Made by a program: the position numbers and the translations under genes. DNA of 6,665 nt from an uncultured Flavobacteriaceae bacterium (lineage in GTDB: Bacteria > Bacteroidota > Bacteroidia > Flavobacteriales > Flavobacteriaceae): the NCBI GenBank assembly GCA_947311745.1, contig CAMZLT010000210.1:1-6665 (forward strand), in the 5' to 3' direction. Under the pieces are notes generated by a model. It made no database searches. It saw nothing but the letters and a program-made list of their open reading frames with translations, and had not been told where the DNA came from. The number at the start of each line of letters is the position of its first letter. Position 1 is the stretch's first letter. Below are positions 1-5,451 of this stretch, in pieces.

Positions 1-6
1 ATAAAC

Positions 7-927
7 GTGATTTTTGATTCTAAAATTGATAGCAAAGTAACTTTTCTTTATAAAAAAAACAACGTAGAAGTCTATATAAAACGTGAGGATTTACTGCATG
101 AATATATTTCGGGAAATAAGTTTAGAAAACTAAAATACAACATTTTAGAAGCAAAAAAACAAAACAAAAAAACGCTACTAACTTTTGGAGGTGCGTTTTC
201 TAACCATATTACTGCAACTGCCTATGTAGGAAAATTATTCGGTTTTAAAACAATCGGAATTATTAGAGGGGATGAATTAGCAAAAGATTTAGAAAAAACC
301 CTTACTACAAACCCCTCTTTACAATTCGCATCCAAACAAGGTATGCATTTTGAATTTATTAGCAGAACCGAATACCGAAACAAAACTACACCAAATTTCA
401 TAAAAAAACTACAAGCAAAATTTGGCGATTTTTATTTAGTTCCTGAAGGAGGAACAAACCAATTAGCCATTAAAGGATGTACTGAAATTTTAACCGAAAA
501 AGATACTATTTTTAACTATATTACAGTAGCAGTCGGAACTGGCGGAACTATTTCAGGAATAATAAACTCTAGTAAAAAACATCAAAAAATAATTGGCTTT
601 CCTGCCTTAAAAGGAGATTTCTTAAAAACCAAAATTGAAAAATTAACCAATAAAGAATTCACTTTAATAAACGAATTTCATTTTGGAGGATTTGCTAAAA
701 TAAATGAAGAATTAATTCGTTTTATAAATGATTTTAAAGAAAAATATAGTATCGCATTAGATCCAATCTACACAGGGAAAATGTTTTTTGCGATAGATAA
801 ACTGATTCATAAAGGATATTTTCCTGAAAATTCTAAAATTTTAGCAATACATACAGGAGGATTACAAGGAATAAAAGCCATGAATTCGCAATTAATAAAA
901 AAGAAAAAATTACTTTTGCAAGAATAA
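7..927 (+). CDS. PLP-dependent D-cysteine desulfhydrase / ACC deaminase family protein
   Basis: Cytoplasmic fold-type II PLP enzyme, 306 aa from the GTG at 7, close to the family length. Visible motifs: KRED at residues 25-28; SGNKFRK at 35-41, with Lys38 the expected Schiff-base lysine; GGAFSNH at 61-67; PEGG at 146-149; the phosphate-binding glycine loop GTGGT at 177-181; DPIYTGK at 252-258; HTGG at 282-285. In true ACC deaminases the positions of Thr256 and Thr283 are, as I recall, Glu and Leu (E295 and L322 in Pseudomonas numbering). Small hydroxyl residues there are typical of D-cysteine desulfhydrases, which turn D-cysteine into pyruvate, H2S and ammonia. I therefore favour the desulfhydrase activity; the substrate is inferred. 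The frame stays open upstream of the GTG to position 1, so the true start may lie outside the window. The stop is 12 nt before the glucosaminidase gene, suggesting cotranscription. Confidence 0.88.
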   Translation: MIFDSKIDSKVTFLYKKNNVEVYIKREDLLHEYISGNKFRKLKYNILEAKKQNKKTLLTFGGAFSNHITATAYVGKLFGFKTIGIIRGDELAKDLEKTLTTNPSLQFASKQGMHFEFISRTEYRNKTTPNFIKKLQAKFGDFYLVPEGGTNQLAIKGCTEILTEKDTIFNYITVAVGTGGTISGIINSSKKHQKIIGFPALKGDFLKTKIEKLTNKEFTLINEFHFGGFAKINEELIRFINDFKEKYSIALDPIYTGKMFFAIDKLIHKGYFPENSKILAIHTGGLQGIKAMNSQLIKKKKLLLQE

Positions 928-939
928 GACAAAATCCAT

Positions 940-2067
940 ATGAAAAAAATAACCTCCTTACTACTATTAGTAACCTTTTTATTTAGCTGTGGTTCGCACA
1001 AACGCACAACATATTCCTCTAAAAAAACTATTCCAGTAAAACAAAAAAAAATTGAGGATAAGGCAAAAAAAACAGTAAAAAAACAAAAGATTACACAAAA
1101 AAAAGATATTATAGATGTTTCAAATAACAAGACTGTCTATAATAATGAAATACTAAACACTCTATATAAAGATAAACCAAACTTATCTAAATTAAAAATT
1201 GATTATATAAAAAAATATGGTGCAATGGCAATTCATGAAATGGAAAATTACAAAATTCCAGCAAGTATCACCTTAGCACAAGGATTATTAGAATCCAGAT
1301 ATGGACAAAGTATTTTAACCACAAAAGCAAAAAATCATTTTGGTATTAAATGCCATAAATGGGAAGGCGATCGTGTCTATCACGATGATGATGAAAAAGG
1401 AGAATGCTTTAGAAAATACGAACATGCCGAATCCTCATTTAGAGATCACTCCTTATTTTTATACCACAAAAAACGATACGAAAAACTATTTAAATTAGCT
1501 CCTAACGACTATAAAGGATGGGCTAAAGGCCTACGTACGGCAGGTTATGCTACAGACAAAAAATACCCAAATAAGTTAATTTCACTTATTGAGAAATACG
1601 AACTCTACTATTTTGATAATTTAGTTTTAGGTGAAAATTATGAAAACAAAGATTTGATAGAGCATACTGATGAAGAACCAAAAAAAACACAAAATCAAAT
1701 AAAATCAGATAAAGAAATTGTAAAAAAACAATTTATAATCGATAAAACTAAAATTCATATTGTTGGTGCAGGAGAAACACTTTACGCAATCGCAAGAGCA
1801 AACAATATAAGTGTGGATAAATTAAAACAATACAATGATTTAACCTCAAATGACATATCGGTTGGTCAAGAATTAAAAATGTATTCATTTGAAAACAAAA
1901 CAGATAACACAACAAAAACCTACATTATACATAAAGTAAAAAAAGGCGACACAATGTATTCTATTGCAAGAAAATATAATGCTAACGTTGCTGATTTACT
2001 AAAAATTAATAATTTAAAAACTACTGAAATCGCAATAGGCCAAGAAATTAAAATAAAAAAACAGTAA
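940..2067 (+). CDS. LysM-containing N-acetylglucosaminidase lipoprotein (GH73-like)
   Basis: Predicted peptidoglycan hydrolase of 375 aa that cleaves the glycan strand at N-acetylglucosamine. The N-terminus is a lipoprotein signal with lipobox LFSC and lipidated Cys17; the residues after it (GSHKR) contain no acidic surface-export signal, so it should face the periplasm. Residues 20-65 are a Lys-rich linker coded by A-runs. The glucosaminidase domain spans about 85-226: AQGLLESRYG at 113-122 with likely catalytic Glu118, NHFGIKC at 132-138, and AGYATDKKYP at 201-210 with the family's conserved Tyr203. Cys138 and Cys156 could form a disulfide. Two LysM repeats follow, about 272-315 (GETLYAIA core) and 329-374 (GDTMYSIA core), which bind peptidoglycan. 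The ATG follows the upstream stop by 12 nt, so it is probably cotranscribed with the PLP enzyme gene. The family is clear; a role in division, secretion or motility is not shown. Confidence 0.93.
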   Translation: MKKITSLLLLVTFLFSCGSHKRTTYSSKKTIPVKQKKIEDKAKKTVKKQKITQKKDIIDVSNNKTVYNNEILNTLYKDKPNLSKLKIDYIKKYGAMAIHEMENYKIPASITLAQGLLESRYGQSILTTKAKNHFGIKCHKWEGDRVYHDDDEKGECFRKYEHAESSFRDHSLFLYHKKRYEKLFKLAPNDYKGWAKGLRTAGYATDKKYPNKLISLIEKYELYYFDNLVLGENYENKDLIEHTDEEPKKTQNQIKSDKEIVKKQFIIDKTKIHIVGAGETLYAIARANNISVDKLKQYNDLTSNDISVGQELKMYSFENKTDNTTKTYIIHKVKKGDTMYSIARKYNANVADLLKINNLKTTEIAIGQEIKIKKQ

Positions 2068-2095
2068 ATTAACTAGATTCTTAATAATAATTTAC

Positions 2096-2103
2096 TACAT
2101 TTG
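2096..2103 (+). promoter_or_regulatory. Bacteroidota -7 promoter element (TACATTTG)
   Basis: TACATTTG matches the Bacteroidota -7 consensus TAnnTTTG exactly. No TTG -33 box is evident about 17-23 nt upstream, so the promoter is only half supported. It lies 36 nt before the ATG at 2140, predicting a leader of about 30 nt. It suggests that the second LysM gene has its own promoter despite following the glucosaminidase gene by only 72 nt. Confidence 0.5.
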
Positions 2104-2139
2104 TGCTTTATACCATTTAATAAACAACAATTACATCAT

Positions 2140-3081
2140 ATGAAAAAGGTAAGTCTAATATTGTTTTTCACTCTCATAACAATTGTTTCATGTAAACAAA
2201 AAGGAGAATTATCCTCTTTTGAAATTATGAATAATAAAATTGAGGAGTCAAATGAAATTAACTCCATCAAAAATGGAACGCTTTTAGATGTTATCTATAA
2301 CAAAGCAAAAAACGACGAGGAATTTACTCGTTACAAAGCTACTGCAGATAAAGTACATCAAATTAGTAATACATTTTATAGCTATTTAAACGATTTAAAA
2401 GCGGTTGTTAAGGAAAAAAAATCCACTGAATTTGTAGACGAATTATTTTTTAACAACAATGAAGTTACTGCGGAAGGTGAAGAATTTTTAAATTATATAG
2501 AAAATTATAAAAGTAGTTTAATCTCAACGGTTGTTCTCACTAATCCTGATGTTGTTGGTATGATAAAAAGCACTTTTGATATTGGTTCTATTGAAGATAG
2601 AAAAGGAAAACAAACTAACTGGTTAACCTTAAATTACCAAGGGTTCCCTCCTGTTGCAACAGTAGTTAAGTTATCTAAAATGCAATCGGATATTAAACGT
2701 ATCGAAACAGAATATTATTCGTCTGTTTTAAAAGTTAAATTAAAGCAAATTAAAGGCGATGGTTCGGACATGATTAAAAATAAGCCAAATGTTGCAGACA
2801 ATTCACTTGCTAATAAAACTCAAGATAACACTAATACCTCCGTAGAAGAAACAGCTGTAAAAGAAAAAAAACAACCTACTACTGTTAAAACTACTAAAAA
2901 AACAACCAAAGATGTTGTAAATAAAACCACTAAGAAACGTAAATTTCACATTGTGCAAAAAGGAGAGACTATGTATAAAATTTCCAAAAAGTACGGTGTC
3001 CCAACTACAGTAATAAAAAAATTAAACGGTATGACTAACAATAACTTACGTGTTGGTCAAAAAATTAGAGTTGCAAAATAA
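2140..3081 (+). CDS. LysM lipoprotein with GldM N-terminal-like periplasmic domain
   Basis: Predicted 313-aa envelope lipoprotein. The signal peptide ends in TIVSC, with lipidated Cys18. Residues 24-204 resemble, from memory of the family, the first periplasmic domain of GldM, the motor protein of gliding and type IX secretion: FEIMNNKIEESN at 27-38 (GldM has F-LMNEKLE-SN), FYSYLNDLK at 79-87, DELFF at 100-104, NWLTLNYQGFP at 160-170 and VATVVKLSKMQSDI at 172-185 (GldM has NWL-Y-FEGFP then KL-QMQADIK). Residues 205-266 are a Thr/Lys-rich linker. One LysM spans 268-311 (GETMYKIS core, LRVGQKIRV end). GldM's transmembrane helix and its later domains are absent. I start at the ATG at 2140: an in-frame TTG at 2101 overlaps the putative -7 promoter element and would hide the signal peptide. 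The gene follows a LysM glucosaminidase, suggesting a cell-wall role. Domain assignment is by eye; function is unknown. Confidence 0.88.
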   Translation: MKKVSLILFFTLITIVSCKQKGELSSFEIMNNKIEESNEINSIKNGTLLDVIYNKAKNDEEFTRYKATADKVHQISNTFYSYLNDLKAVVKEKKSTEFVDELFFNNNEVTAEGEEFLNYIENYKSSLISTVVLTNPDVVGMIKSTFDIGSIEDRKGKQTNWLTLNYQGFPPVATVVKLSKMQSDIKRIETEYYSSVLKVKLKQIKGDGSDMIKNKPNVADNSLANKTQDNTNTSVEETAVKEKKQPTTVKTTKKTTKDVVNKTTKKRKFHIVQKGETMYKISKKYGVPTTVIKKLNGMTNNNLRVGQKIRVAK

Positions 3082-3086
3082 TTCAC

Positions 3087-3229
3087 CAATGTTTTAATGT
3101 AACAATTTGTTAATACATCAGTCATTGCAAATTAGGGCGAGCGAAACAATCTGTTAGTTACGAGCAATGGTTTTAATTTAACAATAAGCGATGGGTTAAT
3201 GTAGCCAACTAATGGTCTAATAATTATTA
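3087..3229. repeat. Degenerate intergenic array with period near 8 bp (YAATGTAA-like)
   Basis: Units beginning with C/T-A-A-T recur at 3087, 3095, 3103 and 3111 with spacing of exactly 8. After a 46-bp interruption they recur at 3165, 3174, 3182, 3189 (CGATG), 3197 and about 3206-3221. As a larger unit, 3087-3106 and 3165-3185 match except for one inserted base and one mismatch, and 3189-3208 is a third, weaker copy with about 14 of 20 identities. The array fills most of the convergent spacer between the LysM gene and rsmD. No open reading frame or RNA gene is visible in it. Confidence 0.6.
3121..3170. repeat. REP-like palindromic element GTCATTGC...GCAATGG
   Basis: CATTGC at 3123-3128 and GCAATG at 3164-3169 form a 6-bp inverted repeat, which G-T pairs could extend by two, around a 35-nt centre. 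The centre contains GCGAGCGAAACAATCTG, visibly richer in GC than its surroundings. The pattern recalls the widespread family of intergenic repeats built on GTCATTGCGAGC...GCAATCT. Compared with that form, this copy appears to carry about ten extra bases (AAATTAGGGC, from 3129) after GTCATTGC. TTTTAATTT follows on the plus strand, so it might also help end transcription of either convergent gene. Family membership is from memory. Confidence 0.45.
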
Positions 3230-3235
3230 TTTTTT
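3218..3235. terminator. Possible weak terminator for the + strand (AT-only palindrome plus T-run)
   Basis: TAATAATTATTA at 3218-3229 is a perfect palindrome, followed directly by six T residues (3230-3235). With no GC pairs and no loop it would be a very weak hairpin. It sits in the convergent spacer, where a terminator for the LysM gene is expected, and no better candidate with a GC-rich stem was seen there. Confidence 0.25.
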
Positions 3236-3246
3236 CTTAGGAATTA

Positions 3247-3780
3247 CTAATTAAAAAAACTAAATAGATTACTTCCGTATTTTTTTGTTTTTATAAAATT
3301 TTCTAGGTGTGACAAATCTGTTTTTTTCGAATGTTCAATAATTAATAAACCGTTTTCTTTAAGTATTTGTTTTTCAAAGACCAACTTGTAGACTTCCTCA
3401 AATTTATTTTGCTCTAAAGCATATGGAGGATCTGCAAAAATAATATCATATTGTTTTGTATTTGCCCTTAAAAACTTAAATACATCGCTTTTTATTGTAC
3501 TAATATCTACGGATAATTCTTTAGATATCTTATCTAAAAAAGACACGCATCCGTAAAAATTATCTACACTAGTTATATCCGTTGTACCTCTAGAAGCAAA
3601 TTCTAAAGAAATACTTCCAATACCAGAAAACAAATCTAATACTATTAACTCATCAAAATAATATTGATTATTTAAAATATTAAACAAAGCCTCTTTTGCC
3701 ATATCAGTAGTTGGACGTGTTGGCAGTCTATCAGGAGCATGTACTTTTCTACCTTTTAATTTTCCAGAAACAATTCGCAT
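3247..3780 (-). CDS. rsmD: 16S rRNA (guanine(966)-N2)-methyltransferase RsmD
   Basis: SAM-dependent methyltransferase that methylates N2 of G966 in 16S rRNA during assembly of the small ribosomal subunit. At 177 aa it is full length for the family. It opens with the typical MRIVSGKLKGR; RPTTDMAKEALFNIL at 22-36 is the conserved RPT segment. DLFSGIGSISLE at 49-60 is SAM-binding motif I, with an acidic residue, Asp73, at the end of the next strand (SVDN). The catalytic NPPY-type motif is DPPY at 117-120, preceded by YDIIFA. The C-terminus YGSNLFSFF is also typical. It is the last gene of the minus-strand operon, starting 9 nt after the DUF3822 stop. No odd features were seen. Confidence 0.97.
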   Translation of the reverse strand: MRIVSGKLKGRKVHAPDRLPTRPTTDMAKEALFNILNNQYYFDELIVLDLFSGIGSISLEFASRGTTDITSVDNFYGCVSFLDKISKELSVDISTIKSDVFKFLRANTKQYDIIFADPPYALEQNKFEEVYKLVFEKQILKENGLLIIEHSKKTDLSHLENFIKTKKYGSNLFSFFN

Positions 3781-3789
3781 AGTAATTAG

Positions 3790-4635
3790 TTATGTTGCGT
3801 GTAATAAAACAAAGTTTTTACATTTTGTTTTATCATCTATATTAATAAATTCACTTTTTTCTAAACAGGATAAAAAATCAACATTCCGAATATATTCGTA
3901 TGTAATACAATAGATTTCATCCTTTACCGTTATTTCACCTAAAAAATATAACGGAAATTGTTCTACATCCAATTCCAATTGTTCGGCTGTGAATAGCAAA
4001 TAATAAATAAAATCGGCTTTTGTTTGGTATGAAAATGTATTATAAAAAAGTAATTTTCTATTTTTTGTTACGATTAATTCATAGTTATTTTTAGTAACAT
4101 TTACAAAAACCTGCACCTCTTTATTTACATAAGTATTTAATAATTTTTCTACTAAAATACTAGCTGCATGTCTATATGTAAAACTTCCAAATAAGTCAAT
4201 AAAGAAGTTATTTACATTTACATAAGGAATATACACCGAAGCCATTTCGTGATTTTTAATACTATCGTAAGCAAAAAAATCATTAGGAAGTACTTTATTA
4301 TTAAATTGAATATAATTTTTAAGATTTTCTTTATCCAATAAAGCATTTGGCACAAAAGACACCAAATTATTATGATGGATTACTAAAACAGATTTGAATA
4401 CATGTTGCAAATCTATGTCTTTTAAAAAAATTTGCTGAATTGCTTTTAACAATCTATCAGGTGTGTTTATTTTATCATCAAAAATATATTTACTAAAAAG
4501 AATATATTCTTTAATTTCTGGATAATACACACAAAAAGAAAATCCATCCAAACTAAATTGGATGGATAGATGTATGTTTTCTAGATTTTTAAGATCTAAA
4601 TAATTATTTTTTATTTTTTTTGTCTTTACTATCAT
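3790..4635 (-). CDS. DUF3822 family protein
   Basis: Conserved Bacteroidota protein of unknown function, 281 aa from the chosen start. Recognisable segments: LSIQFSLDGFSFC at 23-35, the N-terminal signature of DUF3822; VSFVPNALLD at 92-101; a central YIPYVNVNNFFIDLFG at 135-150; and DFIYYLLFTAEQLELD at 208-223. No signal peptide or membrane helix is visible, so it should be cytoplasmic. From memory, a structural-genomics structure in this family was described as having an actin-like ATPase fold; no clear nucleotide-binding motif is visible here. The frame is open to an ATG at 4668, but I prefer the ATG at 4635, which places the signature near the N-terminus and cuts the overlap with the upstream gene from 65 to 32 nt. 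The overlap suggests coupled translation. Confidence 0.88.
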   Translation of the reverse strand: MIVKTKKIKNNYLDLKNLENIHLSIQFSLDGFSFCVYYPEIKEYILFSKYIFDDKINTPDRLLKAIQQIFLKDIDLQHVFKSVLVIHHNNLVSFVPNALLDKENLKNYIQFNNKVLPNDFFAYDSIKNHEMASVYIPYVNVNNFFIDLFGSFTYRHAASILVEKLLNTYVNKEVQVFVNVTKNNYELIVTKNRKLLFYNTFSYQTKADFIYYLLFTAEQLELDVEQFPLYFLGEITVKDEIYCITYEYIRNVDFLSCLEKSEFINIDDKTKCKNFVLLHAT

Positions 4636-5338
4636 AAAATGGTGGCCAATTTCCGTTAGTTTTAACATCTTCTAAAGAACCTACTTCTAAGTATTCACCT
4701 TTAACTTCTGTTCCTCCTGGAGCTCGTTTTTCCTGTTTTATTAAATCTGCATCCATTCCTTTCAAAACTGCTTCTTTAGCAACTCTAGCTCTAAAAACCC
4801 AAGACTTAACACCTTCTACTTTTTCAATAGTATCGGTTTTTAATTCTATTGCTGTTCCTAAATCGGATAAATTAAACATGTTTTTGTAATCTTTTCCTGC
4901 AAATTCAGCACGTACTGGTTTCCAACCAATCGTATCTACTACTCGTACCTCTTTATCTATATAAATCCCACCACCTCTATGGATTTTTTTAACAACGGTT
5001 TTTGGTCTTTCAATAGCAAAACTATCTTTCTCAACCAAAGCGACCAATGCATTTTTATCATTTGTAAAAGTTCCGTGCACTTGTTGGTATGCAATTTCAG
5101 CATCTCTAACAATTTTTAATTTATCAATAACTTTAGTGTATCGCTTAATTTTTTCTTCATTAAAATGAATTGGTTTCATAATCGCGTCGACAATCATTTT
5201 ACTCAATAACACTATTAATACCAACAATACAACGGAGATAATCCAATGTAATTTTTTAGGTACGCGATTAATAATTAAATACGCAACTCCGTAAACTAGG
5301 AGTATTCCAACAACAACAATAACAAGTAGTATAATCAT
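4604..5338 (-). CDS. Two-helix membrane protein with pseudopilin-like segment, function unknown
   Basis: I know no named family for this 244-aa protein, though similar hypothetical proteins sit next to DUF3822 genes in flavobacteria as I recall. Two hydrophobic helices lie at about residues 2-24 and 32-53, separated by a short basic loop (NRVPKK), so both ends are probably on the same side of the inner membrane. After a charged stretch, KLKIVRDAEIAYQQVHGTFT at 73-92 followed by spaced leucines resembles the start of the globular domain of pilins and pseudopilins, but there is no prepilin peptidase site. The rest (110-235) appears to be soluble and beta-rich, with a Gly-rich RGGGIYIDKEVRVVDT segment at 121-136. 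The tail is highly charged (KDKKNKK). It is the first gene of the operon with DUF3822 and rsmD, behind a well-matched promoter. Confidence 0.85.
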   Translation of the reverse strand: MIILLVIVVVGILLVYGVAYLIINRVPKKLHWIISVVLLVLIVLLSKMIVDAIMKPIHFNEEKIKRYTKVIDKLKIVRDAEIAYQQVHGTFTNDKNALVALVEKDSFAIERPKTVVKKIHRGGGIYIDKEVRVVDTIGWKPVRAEFAGKDYKNMFNLSDLGTAIELKTDTIEKVEGVKSWVFRARVAKEAVLKGMDADLIKQEKRAPGGTEVKGEYLEVGSLEDVKTNGNWPPFYDSKDKKNKK

Positions 5339-5363
5339 TTTTATCTTTTTTTAAGGATATTCG

Positions 5364-5394
5364 CAAATCTACAAAAAAAATTGAAGTACAAAAA
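5364..5394 (-). promoter_or_regulatory. Bacteroidota promoter for the minus-strand operon
   Basis: Read on the minus strand, TTTTTG (5394-5389) is followed after 17 nt by TAGATTTG (5371-5364). This matches both boxes of the Bacteroidota consensus TTTG-N17-23-TAnnTTTG. The -7 box ends 26 nt before the start codon at 5338, giving a leader of about 20 nt. It should drive the three-gene operon ending in rsmD. Confidence 0.65.
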
Positions 5395-5427
5395 TTTTTT
5401 TTAATCAATTTATAAAAAATATCCTTG

Positions 5428-5435
5428 TACCTTTG
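5428..5435 (+). promoter_or_regulatory. Bacteroidota -7 element for the helicase gene (TACCTTTG)
   Basis: TACCTTTG fits TAnnTTTG. No TTG box is present at the proper distance; only a T-rich stretch (5395-5402) lies near the -33 position. The element ends just 16 nt before the ATG at 5452, implying a very short leader of about 10 nt. It is divergent from the operon promoter at 5364-5394, with about 33 nt between the two. Confidence 0.5.
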
Positions 5436-5451
5436 TATAATAAATTGATTT

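Noticed and set aside
807..1130. Open frame on the minus strand across the end of the PLP enzyme gene and the start of the glucosaminidase gene
   Set aside because: Its Phe/Cys-rich translation is the antisense of A-rich coding sequence, it overlaps two well-supported genes, and no family is recognisable.
2101..2139. N-terminal extension of the GldM-like/LysM protein from a TTG start
   Set aside because: The TTG is part of the putative -7 element TACATTTG (2096-2103), and the extension would bury the clear lipoprotein signal that starts at the ATG at 2140.
3087..3208. CRISPR array suggested by recurring 20-base units
   Set aside because: The units are imperfect, irregularly spaced and made of shorter 8-base repeats, with no unique spacers of constant size and no cas genes nearby.
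3082..3246. A small RNA, tRNA or small protein gene in the convergent spacer
   Set aside because: No tRNA-like arms, no open frame of useful size and no promoter of TAnnTTTG type were found; the repeat structure accounts for most of the sequence.
4636..4668. Longer DUF3822 start at the ATG at 4668
   Set aside because: It adds 11 residues before the usual family N-terminus and doubles the overlap with the upstream gene; the ATG at 4635 fits better, though the longer form cannot be excluded.
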